Of a DNA stretch of 56,207 nt, positions 1-8,793 are shown in pieces. This DNA is from Ilumatobacteraceae bacterium. GTDB lineage: Bacteria; Actinomycetota; Acidimicrobiia; Acidimicrobiales; Ilumatobacteraceae. Positions within the stretch are counted from its first letter, which is position 1. Every line of letters starts with the position of its first letter. The position numbers and the translations under genes are program-made. The notes below the pieces were generated by a model. It made no database searches. It had not been told where the DNA came from and worked only from the letters and a program-made list of their open reading frames with translations. The DNA lies in NCBI GenBank assembly GCA_021298435.1, contig JAJTFJ010000007.1, positions 1 through 56,207 on the forward strand, in the 5' to 3' direction.

Positions 1-1293
1 CGCTGCAAGGTCAAAACACAGCCAGTCGCCATCAGCGAACTGAACATATGCATGAGTGTCACTTCGGTGCACAGCCAAACTCATTGAGTCAAGATGGCGC
101 TTCCAGGGAGTGTCGTGTGGATACACAGGAATCAAAGTGGAACGCCAGTCATATTCCCAGTGTGCAGCGTCACGCCAGAAAGGTGGTTCCTCTCCGGCGA
201 GGTATGGCGTTAATGGAAGTCCATCGCACTGTGCTGGAACTGGCTGGTCCAACATGTCGCACAGCGTCGGCATGATGTCGACATTCTCTGTGAACGCACG
301 CACCACTGTTCCATGCGCTTGCGCCTTACGAGGATCTCGCACGATTGACACGATGTGTTGACTGGTTTCCCAGTAACCCACTTTTTCTTTCAGTCCGTGA
401 TCGCCCAGTAGTTCCGCATGGTCTGCGGTGACGATGATGAATGTGTTCTCCCATTGGCCCGATTCTTCAAGCGCATCCCAAACGCGACCCAGTTGTGCAT
501 CTACTTCGCTGATCATGCCGAAGTATTGGGCACGCATGTGTGCGAGTTCTGCTGGGTCAGTAGGAGCCTTTGTGTTGTCCAAAGCCAGCATGATTTCGTG
601 GAACGGATGAACAGACTCAGCAGGTGCAATAGGTAATCCCACTGTTGCGGGGTCATACAGCGTGCTGAAATGACCAGCGGCTGAGTACGGCGGATGAGGA
701 CGAATGAAACTTGCGTGTGCAAACCACCCTTGCTCTTGTTTCTCAATCCAAGACAACAACTCATTTGTCAGGAAAGACGAGACACTTGCCTCTGCTGCTC
801 GTTCGTTTTCGGTGAGGAGCAACCTTCCAATACCCATATTGGTGTTGAACCCTTGCGCCTGCAGCCATTCACGCCACGGATCAAATTGTTGAGTGAGATC
901 TACTTCGCTATCGAAACCTGGCAACACGCCTTCATAGGTAGACAAACGAGGATCATCGGCACTGTCTGTCACGCGTGGATCAATTGCCTGATCTGTGTAC
1001 CCAAAGAGCGCAGGTGCATACCCTGCCCGCCGAGCCATGAGAGCAACATTGTCAAACGATGCATCAAGTGGCGTGCCATTGGCAACAACACGATGATTCA
1101 TTTGATACATACCGGTATACAACGATGCGCGTCCGGGCGCACATGGTGATGCTTGGCTGTAGTGGCGTGCGAATCGCACACCCTTTTGCGCTAATCGATC
1201 AAGATTCGGAGTCTTCACCACTGGATGATCAGCAATAGAGAGGCAGTCTCCGCGGAACTGATCAAGAGTGATGAAGAGAACATTGAGACTCAT
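1..1293 (-). CDS. Type I sulfatase (5'-complete, 3' end beyond the window)
   Basis: Alkaline-phosphatase-superfamily sulfatase that would hydrolyse a sulfate ester; the substrate cannot be read. The visible 431 codons start MSLNVLFITLDQFRGD, with a metal-ligand Asp at residue 11 and the sulfatase signature C-A-P-G-R at residues 51-55, where Cys51 is the expected formylglycine precursor. A TADH-type metal motif lies further on. No signal peptide is visible, so it is probably cytoplasmic. The ATG overlaps the stop of the upstream alpha/beta hydrolase as ATGA, so the two are probably translationally coupled. The C-terminus runs off the left edge. Family call is firm; the substrate (choline-sulfate-like, aryl or sugar) is unknown. 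Confidence 0.9.
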   Translation of the reverse strand, partial: MSLNVLFITLDQFRGDCLSIADHPVVKTPNLDRLAQKGVRFARHYSQASPCAPGRASLYTGMYQMNHRVVANGTPLDASFDNVALMARRAGYAPALFGYTDQAIDPRVTDSADDPRLSTYEGVLPGFDSEVDLTQQFDPWREWLQAQGFNTNMGIGRLLLTENERAAEASVSSFLTNELLSWIEKQEQGWFAHASFIRPHPPYSAAGHFSTLYDPATVGLPIAPAESVHPFHEIMLALDNTKAPTDPAELAHMRAQYFGMISEVDAQLGRVWDALEESGQWENTFIIVTADHAELLGDHGLKEKVGYWETSQHIVSIVRDPRKAQAHGTVVRAFTENVDIMPTLCDMLDQPVPAQCDGLPLTPYLAGEEPPFWRDAAHWEYDWRSTLIPVYPHDTPWKRHLDSMSLAVHRSDTHAYVQFADGDWLCFDLAA

Positions 1294-2117
1294 GGCCGCT
1301 GGCCAGTTGTCAGAAAAGTTCGAATATCAGCAATGGCTCGACGATCTTGCGCGGTGAAGATATGTCCACCTTCATAAACCGACAACGTTGCATCAGGTAT
1401 GCGCTTCACGATCTCTTCCGAATTCGACACCGGAGCAATACCATCGAATCGTCCAGCTGTGACAAACACGGGAGCCGTCACATGATGCAAGCGATCACTC
1501 ACATCGTGACCAATGCGAGCGCCGAGTTGCAATATCTCTCCCTTGATGGTGTCCTTTGATTTTGGTACTGCAGCTTGCTCATTACGCATTGCCACCATTG
1601 CTGCATCATCAGGATGAGTTGCCAACCACTCAGGCGTAAACCGAGTATCGGTCAATGTTGTGATGCGCGCAGCACGCTCATCGGCAGGCAATGCACCTAA
1701 CTCATGCAGTGGATACGACGCACCAGCATCTCCACCAGCCGATGTACATAACAACACCAACTTCTCAACACGCTGTGGATAACTCACAGCAAACTCTTGT
1801 GCAACCATGCCACCGAAGCTGATGCCAACAACTGCGCATGTTTCCCAACCAACATGATCAAGCAGCGCCGCACCATCTTGTGCGTATTGAGCCATGGTGT
1901 ACGGGCCTTCAGGAATACTCGTTTCACCAAGCCCACGTTGATCATGAGCCAACACTGTGCAGGTTTTTGCTAATGCACTAATCAAGAGCGCCGCGGACTT
2001 CAAAGTGGCACCCGACCCATTGAAGAACAGCACACGTGGCCCACTTCCACTCACCTCATAGTTGATGGAAATTTCAGAGCGTTCGAACTTCGGCACGTCG
2101 ACATTCTTCCATCTCAT
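1290..2117 (-). CDS. Alpha/beta-fold hydrolase
   Basis: About 275 residues if started at the ATG at 2117 (MRWKNVDVPKF); an upstream in-frame start at 2144 is possible but would overlap the divergent gene. The oxyanion region FNGSG, the HDQRGLGETS segment and the nucleophile elbow G-I-S-F-G-G (Ser about residue 100) are clear. A late GRFDG Asp and a GGH His complete a plausible Ser-Asp-His triad. The overall pattern resembles 3-oxoadipate enol-lactonase-like hydrolases, but that substrate is not established. It is first in a two-gene operon with the sulfatase (4-bp ATGA overlap) and may process the desulfated product or its ester precursor. Cytoplasmic; no signal peptide. Confidence 0.88.
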   Translation of the reverse strand: MRWKNVDVPKFERSEISINYEVSGSGPRVLFFNGSGATLKSAALLISALAKTCTVLAHDQRGLGETSIPEGPYTMAQYAQDGAALLDHVGWETCAVVGISFGGMVAQEFAVSYPQRVEKLVLLCTSAGGDAGASYPLHELGALPADERAARITTLTDTRFTPEWLATHPDDAAMVAMRNEQAAVPKSKDTIKGEILQLGARIGHDVSDRLHHVTAPVFVTAGRFDGIAPVSNSEEIVKRIPDATLSVYEGGHIFTAQDRRAIADIRTFLTTGQRP

Positions 2118-2135
2118 GGGTATCCACCATTCACG

Positions 2136-2774
2136 GTGCTGCACAAGCCACTATCAATACCCGTGCAAACGTTTGTTGATGGAGTCAAACGCTCACTCGC
2201 TGAGCAACTTGATGTACTCCCTTGGCGACGAGTCACTCTGCCTGGTCTCGATGTGGCTTGGGTCGGCATGAACGTTCCTTCTATCGATACCGGTGGTCGG
2301 CCGTGGGTCTGGGAAGTTGTGACACCGACTCAATATGAGGCGTCTCATCGCATGCAGGATGACCCAATGGTTCTTTCCGTTGCACAAGACACTGTGATCG
2401 CAGAGGTCAACCACCGCGACCACTCTGGGCCCATCATGCGGATGCAGGTGCCCGTCAAAGACGCCCCCGACAGCGTGTCTGTCGCGGGTGGAATCGACCC
2501 CGATGGTCCTTGGTCTGTTCGTTTGGAGACCGGCTGGACCGTCCAGGCCATTGGCAGTGCAGCCCAATGCTGGATTGACCGCGAGGCCCCCGGCAGTGCC
2601 CGCCTTGACACCCCCGCTCCCCAGCTTTCCCCTCATCAGCGTTACAAGTTGCACCCTGCCATTGACATCGAGTCGGCAGCCTTTGATCGCTTGCTTACAC
2701 TCGACCCTGATGATGCGGCCATGGTCACCACCCTCCTTACTCGGGTTCACGAGGCACTGCGGCCCTACCGCTAA
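2136..2774 (+). CDS. Conserved-looking hypothetical protein, 212 aa
   Basis: I do not recognise the family. The frame begins with GTG at 2136 (MLHKPLSIPVQTFVDGVKRSL) and runs 212 residues without transmembrane segments, signal peptide or cysteine clusters. It has a Trp/Pro-rich first half (for example GGRPWVWEVVTPTQYE) and an Asp-rich helical C-terminus ending HEALRPYR. No strong ribosome-binding site precedes the GTG, so the start is uncertain. It is divergent from the alpha/beta hydrolase with under 20 bp between the likely starts, and sits 30 bp upstream of the 494-residue protein, with which it is probably co-transcribed. Codon use resembles that of its neighbours. Confidence 0.65.
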   Translation: MLHKPLSIPVQTFVDGVKRSLAEQLDVLPWRRVTLPGLDVAWVGMNVPSIDTGGRPWVWEVVTPTQYEASHRMQDDPMVLSVAQDTVIAEVNHRDHSGPIMRMQVPVKDAPDSVSVAGGIDPDGPWSVRLETGWTVQAIGSAAQCWIDREAPGSARLDTPAPQLSPHQRYKLHPAIDIESAAFDRLLTLDPDDAAMVTTLLTRVHEALRPYR

Positions 2775-2804
2775 GTCCTCACGCCCTCCATACTTGGCGG
2801 CGCT

Positions 2805-4289
2805 GTGATTACGACCTACGCCCTGTCTCTACCCACGGTTGACTGCACCGAGGAACAGCGCATCGCGGTCATCGACATCGTGAGCGACTGGCTCGTCGAG
2901 CATTATCCACTTGACGCTCGTGGTCCAGGCACCACAGTCCGTACGCGCGAGTCCTCTGATGATCCGGTGTTTCGTCTCACGATTACGGAGAGTGCACCAG
3001 GCAATTCTCATGTTGAAACATTGACAATCAGCGTTGTGATGATTGCCGATGTCCTCACCTTTGACATTCGCATCTCGTCCACACCGACCGCATCACGAGT
3101 TATTCCTTTTTCATCTCCCATGCTTCCTGTTCGTGTTGCGCATCTTGTCAAGAAAGTTCTCACTGCAGTTCCCTCTGAAGATGCGAATCGTTACATCACC
3201 GATGCACCCACAGTTGTGAAGGACGAATTAGGTGGACAGGAAACAGCAGCATTTGTTCTCGCACCAAGTCGGCGCTTGCCGGTGCTCGTTGAAGTCGTCG
3301 ATTTTGAACGCAATACCCCACTCTTGATAGCAATGGGAGCTGGTCCACTTGTCGGGCTCGTTCATGTGGTGCAGATCACTACTGCCGATGCACTGCGCGG
3401 GTTTCTTTCCCTCACTGGCTACACCTTGGTGGGACCTGGATGTGTTGTCGTCAACTGGGCCGGCAATACAGAACCTGAAATCGTTCATCGACGCGAATTA
3501 CCGAGCGCCTCTGAAAACAGAGAGCGCGCTCGCCTGGTGCAGTTGATTCTCGAAACTGCAGCTCGCTCGATTGCGGCCCCTCGCGTGCCAGCACCTCCAC
3601 GTCGCGATGAAGATTTGGTCGAACTCACCTCACGCGAAGTATCAGTCACAAATGAAATCGTGAGCGAAGACCAAGCAATTCATATTGAACAACTCGAATC
3701 TTCCATTGATGAACTAGAAGCTGCTCTCGCCGATGCCGACCGTCGTCTAGCGGAACAGCGCGCACAACTAGAACAAAAGGGCGGTCAGCTTGACGAGTTG
3801 ATTCTGCGCAACGTCTCTCTTGAGATGCAGGCGGGAAACACCGCCAACACTCGTGCAGTTGCATCGATGACAGAAGCGCTCCGATTAGCCCAAGAACATT
3901 GCCCTTTCTTGGTCTTTCACTCACGCGCCATTGAATCTGGCGAAGGTCTAGAGGGACCCGAGCCTGTGAGTGTTCTGCAAGATCTTGTTCGCCTAAACGA
4001 AGTGGCACGTGCCTGGATGTCGGGCGAAATCACTGGCACAAGCATCAAGTTGGCATGTCGTCAAATGGGTCTTGACTTTGCCCCAGATATCTCTGCCACT
4101 GCTCGACAGAAATACGAAGAGGACTACCTCATTGATTGGCGAGGAAAAATAGTTCGCGCAGAAGCACACCTTCGTCGTGGCAGAAAAGCTCACCTTGTGC
4201 GTATCCATTTGTATTTTGATTCCGAAACGCAACAGGTGGTTGTCGCATACATCGGCCGTCACCTTCGTGACAAGGGCTCGTCCTCGTAG
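2805..4289 (+). CDS. Unrecognised three-part protein with central coiled coil, 494 aa
   Basis: GTG start at 2805, no signal peptide or membrane helix. Three parts are visible. Residues 1-240 are alpha/beta rich and include a segment RRLPVLVEVVDF...GLVHVV...GCVVVNWAG. Residues about 285-345 form a Glu/Leu/Gln-rich coiled coil (EQLESSIDELEAALADADRR). The C-terminal 70 residues carry E-A-H-L-R-R-G...VRIHLYFD...QVVVAYIGRHL, a pattern I associate with a small C-terminal module of other uncharacterised bacterial proteins, although I cannot name it. The layout suggests a cytoplasmic oligomerising sensor or effector; no function is assigned. It follows the 212-aa protein and precedes the glycosidase by 18 bp. 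Confidence 0.75.
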   Translation: MITTYALSLPTVDCTEEQRIAVIDIVSDWLVEHYPLDARGPGTTVRTRESSDDPVFRLTITESAPGNSHVETLTISVVMIADVLTFDIRISSTPTASRVIPFSSPMLPVRVAHLVKKVLTAVPSEDANRYITDAPTVVKDELGGQETAAFVLAPSRRLPVLVEVVDFERNTPLLIAMGAGPLVGLVHVVQITTADALRGFLSLTGYTLVGPGCVVVNWAGNTEPEIVHRRELPSASENRERARLVQLILETAARSIAAPRVPAPPRRDEDLVELTSREVSVTNEIVSEDQAIHIEQLESSIDELEAALADADRRLAEQRAQLEQKGGQLDELILRNVSLEMQAGNTANTRAVASMTEALRLAQEHCPFLVFHSRAIESGEGLEGPEPVSVLQDLVRLNEVARAWMSGEITGTSIKLACRQMGLDFAPDISATARQKYEEDYLIDWRGKIVRAEAHLRRGRKAHLVRIHLYFDSETQQVVVAYIGRHLRDKGSSS

Positions 4290-4307
4290 CGCGCCTAATC
4301 TACTGAT

Positions 4308-5636
4308 GTGAACCGACGCAAGATTCTCAAAGGCATTGCCCTCGTCCTCGTCGGCTTTTCACTCATCACAACTTTCTCTGTCACTCGTTATGTGTTGGCG
4401 CACCCCAACGAACCGCTACAGCAAAACATTGCGTCGTGGGCGCGCAACAATGGCATGGGTGCGGTTGTCGACCAGTTAGAAGTGTGGCTGCATAACGAGC
4501 CACCCGCCGTTGCCCCCGTCGACACACTGGCCCTTGTTCCCTTTGATACTGATCCGCCACAAGCAACCACCAGTCTCCCAACAGACAGTGCCACAACAAC
4601 AACCGCACTGCCTCCTGAGAACACAGCTCCTGCAGTTCGACGCCCCATGAAGGCAACACAGTCATGCCCTGCGCCCACCAACATTGTGACCACCACTCTT
4701 GCTCCCGGAGAAACAACGACAACCACCACGACTACGACAACCAGCAGCACACTGCCTGGTGAGACGACAACGACCACCACCACCACTCTTCCTGCTCGAC
4801 CAACCGATGTTGAGGCTGTCATCTCGCCCGCCATCAAGGGAGAAGGTGCGTGGCGAGCAATTGCAAAAGTTCGCAAAGAGCCGATGATCTATGCAACGTC
4901 GATACGCCCGTTGTGGTGTTACGGCTCCGTTGTTGCCACGATGGCGACCTACGACCCAACTAAAGTCCGAGCAGCACTGTTTAACGGCACCGAGATTCCT
5001 GGTGGAAAAGGCTGGAAGAACACATCCAGCATTCGTGGGGCTGCCGTGCGATCTCTCATCGCCAGCTTCAATGGCGGATTCCGTTTCGAACATGAACCTG
5101 GCGGATACATCACAGAAGGTCGCACAGTTCGAAAGATGCGAAAGGGCTATGCAACGTTCGGCATTCGCCCCGATGGCACAAGCACCATTGGTATTTGGGG
5201 CGAAGACATGAAGCCCGACGAAGAGTGGGCATCACTTCGCCAGAATCTTCCGCCACTTGTTGCAGAGAACAAATCTGTGTACGCCTCTTACAAAGAAGTC
5301 GACTGGGGTCAAGACTTCGATAACAAGGTCTTTAGTTACCGTTCTGCCGCATGTGTTCGCATGGACGGATTGATGATGTTTATTGCAGTTGGAAAAGTCA
5401 ATATCGGAATGCTTGCCGACACGCTCGTCATTCTCGGCTGTCGCACTGCAATGGAACTAGACATCAACGGCACATGGCCATTCTTTTCGACGTATTCCAA
5501 CTTCGGAAAAACCAATCGACAAGGAAGAACAATTGACACTCGGATGGGTGACCCTGACCGTCATCTCAATGGTGCTACCAAAGACTTCATCGGGCTTTTT
5601 GACCCTCAGACATTGAAGCCAGGTGCGGTCAAGTAA
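4308..5636 (+). CDS. Secreted or anchored phosphodiester glycosidase-family protein
   Basis: A 442-residue protein of the NAGPA-like phosphodiester glycosidase (DUF2233) family. An N-terminal hydrophobic segment (residues 9-31, after MNRRKILK) acts as signal peptide or anchor. Residues about 70-165 form a Pro/Thr-rich linker with two poly-Thr runs. The catalytic-type domain starts near residue 170 and includes ASFNGGF, a YRSAACVRMDGLMMF strand and the late segment GCRTAMELDINGTW, matching the family's conserved Arg and terminal Asp/Asn region. It probably trims phosphodiester-linked sugars at the cell surface. GTG start at 4308. Its stop abuts the stop of the opposing MBL gene with no spacer. 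Confidence 0.85.
   Translation: MNRRKILKGIALVLVGFSLITTFSVTRYVLAHPNEPLQQNIASWARNNGMGAVVDQLEVWLHNEPPAVAPVDTLALVPFDTDPPQATTSLPTDSATTTTALPPENTAPAVRRPMKATQSCPAPTNIVTTTLAPGETTTTTTTTTTSSTLPGETTTTTTTTLPARPTDVEAVISPAIKGEGAWRAIAKVRKEPMIYATSIRPLWCYGSVVATMATYDPTKVRAALFNGTEIPGGKGWKNTSSIRGAAVRSLIASFNGGFRFEHEPGGYITEGRTVRKMRKGYATFGIRPDGTSTIGIWGEDMKPDEEWASLRQNLPPLVAENKSVYASYKEVDWGQDFDNKVFSYRSAACVRMDGLMMFIAVGKVNIGMLADTLVILGCRTAMELDINGTWPFFSTYSNFGKTNRQGRTIDTRMGDPDRHLNGATKDFIGLFDPQTLKPGAVK
4711..4790 (+). repeat. Poly-Thr (ACN)n low-complexity tract inside the glycosidase
   Basis: Two runs of ACN codons encode two blocks of eight to ten Thr, each preceded by P-G-E and separated by Ser-Ser-Thr-Leu. The codons are mixed (ACA, ACG, ACC, ACT), so this is a protein-level linker and not a pure DNA microsatellite prone to slippage. 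It is a probable flexible wall-spanning linker. Confidence 0.8.
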
Positions 5637-6605
5637 TTAGCGAGGCGCCAATTGATATTGGCCGAGCAAACGGGGTGCACCGCCATCAGACGTTGTCACC
5701 ACACCATCATCAACAAGTTTGCGTAAGTGCGACCACACACTGCGGCGCGCCGGACGATGCAAACGCTTATCGATGCTTGCGTAGAGCACTTTCACGATTC
5801 CAGGAATCGTGTCATTGCCAAGGGCAATCTGTTCCACAATCTGCTTCTCGCGTTCGACACGATGCGCAAGATACGCATGCAGGAAAGGTTGTGGATCAGT
5901 GACAGGGCCGCCATGGGTGGGCCAGAGAATGGCATCGCGGCGAGCAATGACTTTCTCCATGGATGCAAAGTACTGACGCATGTCGCCATCGGGTGGCGAA
6001 ACAACCGTGGTGGACCAACCCATCACGTGGTCACCCGTAAACAATGCTCGATCAATATCCATCGCAACACTGAGATGGTTCGAGGTATGGCCAGGAGTCG
6101 CAACAGCAGTCAGTGAGAACTCCGATGTCGTGAGAAAAATCTCTCCGTCTGTCACTGCAACATCTGGTGCAAACGCCAAGTCAATAGTTTCGCGCTCTTC
6201 GTCGCTTTCGTTCTTCTTCTCTTCGGGGTCATCCTCCGAAGGGTCATGATCATCTTCTTCAACGAATCCCTCATACACCTGATGCGGACCAATGGCGTAT
6301 CGCGTCGCATTCGTTTCAGCATGCAGCCATGCAGTGAGAGGTGAATGGTCTGAGTGGCAGTGCGTGACCACGATTCCCACAACATTGCGTCCCGCCAGTG
6401 CCTCATGCAATGCGTCGCGATGAGAATCCAGCTCTGGACCCGGATCAATCACGACAACATCTTTTGTGCCGAGAATGTACGTGCCAGTGCCGTGATACGA
6501 AAACTTCGACGGGTTCTTTGCAATGACGCGCTGAATGAGTGGCGTCATCTGCTCGGCAACGGCATAGGGCGCATCGTCGATGCGGGGAACAAAGGGAATT
6601 GCCAT
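5637..6605 (-). CDS. MBL-fold metallo-hydrolase, LACTB2-like
   Basis: A 322-residue metallo-beta-lactamase-fold protein with the zinc motif T-H-C-H-S-D-H (HxHxDH) near residues 80-87, later TPGHTSNHLS and TGDHVMGW metal-ligand segments, and a C-terminal winged-helix-like domain (RSVWSHLRKLVDDGVV) typical of the LACTB2 group. A roughly 28-residue highly acidic insertion (EDDHDPSEDDPEEKKNESDE) interrupts the core after HQVYEGFVE. I chose the ATG at 6605 over a TTG two codons upstream. It is the last gene of the permease-asparaginase-MBL operon, 9 bp after the asparaginase stop. Substrate unknown; the LACTB2 group includes endoribonucleases and thioesterase-like enzymes. Confidence 0.88.
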   Translation of the reverse strand: MAIPFVPRIDDAPYAVAEQMTPLIQRVIAKNPSKFSYHGTGTYILGTKDVVVIDPGPELDSHRDALHEALAGRNVVGIVVTHCHSDHSPLTAWLHAETNATRYAIGPHQVYEGFVEEDDHDPSEDDPEEKKNESDEERETIDLAFAPDVAVTDGEIFLTTSEFSLTAVATPGHTSNHLSVAMDIDRALFTGDHVMGWSTTVVSPPDGDMRQYFASMEKVIARRDAILWPTHGGPVTDPQPFLHAYLAHRVEREKQIVEQIALGNDTIPGIVKVLYASIDKRLHRPARRSVWSHLRKLVDDGVVTTSDGGAPRLLGQYQLAPR

Positions 6606-6614
6606 ATGCAAAAC

Positions 6615-7577
6615 CTAGATGTTCACAGCGCGGACACTACCCACGGGCTTGCCATGACCCAGCACCACTTCAGTGACTGAGTCCGGAACTGCAGATACAT
6701 CAACGCCGAGGCGCTGCAAAGCCGCCAGCAAAACAGTGGCAATGCCACGACCCGAGCCATCCGAAAGCTTCAGTGCCACTGCCCGACCATCGCTCATAGC
6801 GGCAACATAAATGGATTCAGCGCCATCCTTTGCAGCCAAGCCAGGGATGGCAGCAGAAATAGCGGTTGCATGTCGATCATCACCAGCAACCAAATGCGGG
6901 TGCTTTTCCATCGCCTCAAAAATCATGCGACCATCAGACCCAGCATCACCAACAGCGAGAGCGCGCATTGCACGTGCCAGACGATGAAGTTCAATCATGT
7001 GCGCAGGTGCACCACATCCATCTGTGCTGATGGCAACTGGCGGAGCACCAGTGACTTCAGCAATCGTCTCTGTGATCGCAATCTGCAAGGGATGATCTTC
7101 GTTCAGATAGTCGTTCGTCGACCACCCATTAATCACGCACGTTGCCAACATGCCAGCGTGCTTCCCACTGCAATCCATCTGCAGCGCAGTCTTTCCACGC
7201 CCAGTTCGAATTGATTCATGTGCTGATGGAACATGAACACAGAACCCAGGCGTATTCAGCAGTGCTGATTCATCAAGACCGACACTGGCAAGAATGCTGA
7301 GCGCCATTTCTTGGTGAATGGCTTGCCCGCTATGACTTGCACAGACAAGTGCTAACTGATCTGCGGGTAAAGAAAGCCCCGCACGAACCATGGCCAGCGC
7401 TTGAAACGGCTTTGTCGCTGAACGCGGAAAGATTGTGACGTGTGGATCACCAACACTCAATGCGATCTCACCATGCGAATCAAGAGCAATCAACGCACCG
7501 AAGTGAACGCTTTCGTCAACTCCACCACGCGACACAATTGCCAGTGGAGCAAACTGCGTCGGTGACACACCTGTCAT
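6615..7577 (-). CDS. Asparaginase (PF06089-type, L-asparaginase II family)
   Basis: A 320-residue protein matching the rhizobial/actinobacterial asparaginase family that is unrelated to E. coli AnsA/AnsB. Diagnostic segments are the N-terminal SRGGVDESVHFGALIALDSHG, the PRSATKPFQALAMV block, CASHSGQAIHQEMA, MDCSGKHAGMLATC and STDGCGAPAHMI. It would release ammonia and aspartate from L-asparagine in the cytoplasm. The start codon overlaps the upstream permease stop (ATGA), so translation is probably coupled. Full length for the family. The physiological substrate could be another amide. Confidence 0.92.
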   Translation of the reverse strand: MTGVSPTQFAPLAIVSRGGVDESVHFGALIALDSHGEIALSVGDPHVTIFPRSATKPFQALAMVRAGLSLPADQLALVCASHSGQAIHQEMALSILASVGLDESALLNTPGFCVHVPSAHESIRTGRGKTALQMDCSGKHAGMLATCVINGWSTNDYLNEDHPLQIAITETIAEVTGAPPVAISTDGCGAPAHMIELHRLARAMRALAVGDAGSDGRMIFEAMEKHPHLVAGDDRHATAISAAIPGLAAKDGAESIYVAAMSDGRAVALKLSDGSGRGIATVLLAALQRLGVDVSAVPDSVTEVVLGHGKPVGSVRAVNI

Positions 7578-8764
7578 GACTCTTTGTTTTTCTTAGTCTT
7601 TTTTACTCGAACTTTTGTCGGCGCAATATGCGTCAATGGGTCATCAATGACATCGTGTCGCACGCCCCATGCAGAGATCAGTGCCTGGCCCATTGCAACT
7701 GCAGGCAGAGCAAGCAGCGCACCAATGGGGCCAAGTACTGCAGCACCCGCGAGTGCTCCACCAAATGCCAATGCTGGGTGAAGTTCAAGTGTCCGCGCTG
7801 TGATGCGTGGCGAGAAGAGGTAGTTCTCCACTTGTTGATACACGAGGATGAACACAAGGATGATCAGAGCCTTTGTCGGAGATTCAATGAAAGTGAGCAA
7901 CACGGGCAGGACTCCTGCCAAGTACGTACCGATGACAGGCAAGAACTGCGAAATAAGACCCACCCACAACGCCATAGCAATCGGAGCAGGTGCGCCCACA
8001 GATTGGAGAAGAATCCAATGGAACAACGCAGACAACACCGCAAGCAACGCGCGTGAATACAAGAATCCACCTGTTTTGGTAATTGCGAGTTCCCATGCAT
8101 TCAGAACTCCACGTTGACGCTCTGGCCTTAAGCGAGAACAAATCACACGGCGAAGACGCGGTCCATCGGCAACAAGATAGAACGCAAACAAAAGAACAGA
8201 GAAACCCTGGAAGAGAGCACCCACGGCTTGCACGGACACTTTGAAAGCATTATCTCGCTGACCAAGAATGAACTTCTGCACCGGTCCATTCGGATCGGAG
8301 ATTGATGCATTGACTTCTGCAGGGTCAATGTGTGTGTTGCCAATGTCGTTGATGATTTTGACAGTGTCGTTCACATACTGCTCACTGTTCGCCAGCAAGT
8401 CAGCAACCTGTTGAGCAACAATGGTGCCCATCGCGGCAACAAAACCCAGGGTCGCAACGACGAGTGAGACCAAAAGCAAAGCGGTGGCAGATCCACGTTT
8501 CATACCCCGCGCCGAGAGTCGATTCACCGCAGGCTCAAGTGCCAGTGTGATGAACGTTGCCACCAACAGCAGCAAGGCAATTGAACTCAACTTCTGAACA
8601 GTGTTTCGCACCAAGTAGGTGGCGAGAAAACCAAGCCAGAAAAGGGCAATCGCCTTGATCACCCATTTCGGCATCTTGCCGCTTGCATCTACTGAGGTGC
8701 TTTGTATGTCGCTCACAACACGAATCGTAGTGTTCGCCAAGAGGTGACACATTCGCAGGTGCAA
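7574..8764 (-). CDS. AI-2E transporter family (PerM/TqsA-like) membrane protein
   Basis: Up to 396 residues with about eight hydrophobic segments in the PerM/AI-2E arrangement: two N-terminal helices, the long amphipathic soluble stretch QVADLLANSEQYVNDTVKIIND, then clustered helices including LLFAFYLVADGPRLRR and a late YQQVENYLFSPRI motif that is highly characteristic. It ends in a Lys-rich tail (KVRVKKTKKNKES). Family members export small molecules or act as Na+/H+ antiporters; the substrate here is unknown. The start is uncertain: the first ATG (8764) lies 29 bp from a divergent start, and a GTG at 8716 or ATG at 8674 would leave room for promoters. First gene of a three-gene operon. Confidence 0.87.
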   Translation of the reverse strand: MHLRMCHLLANTTIRVVSDIQSTSVDASGKMPKWVIKAIALFWLGFLATYLVRNTVQKLSSIALLLLVATFITLALEPAVNRLSARGMKRGSATALLLVSLVVATLGFVAAMGTIVAQQVADLLANSEQYVNDTVKIINDIGNTHIDPAEVNASISDPNGPVQKFILGQRDNAFKVSVQAVGALFQGFSVLLFAFYLVADGPRLRRVICSRLRPERQRGVLNAWELAITKTGGFLYSRALLAVLSALFHWILLQSVGAPAPIAMALWVGLISQFLPVIGTYLAGVLPVLLTFIESPTKALIILVFILVYQQVENYLFSPRITARTLELHPALAFGGALAGAAVLGPIGALLALPAVAMGQALISAWGVRHDVIDDPLTHIAPTKVRVKKTKKNKES

Positions 8765-8793
8765 TGACCCGCAATTAGTGGCACGATGAAGGC

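Noticed and set aside
4711-4790. Short repeated ACN units as a phase-variable microsatellite or CRISPR-like array
   Set aside because: Codons are mixed and units are not identical; it is a Thr-rich linker.
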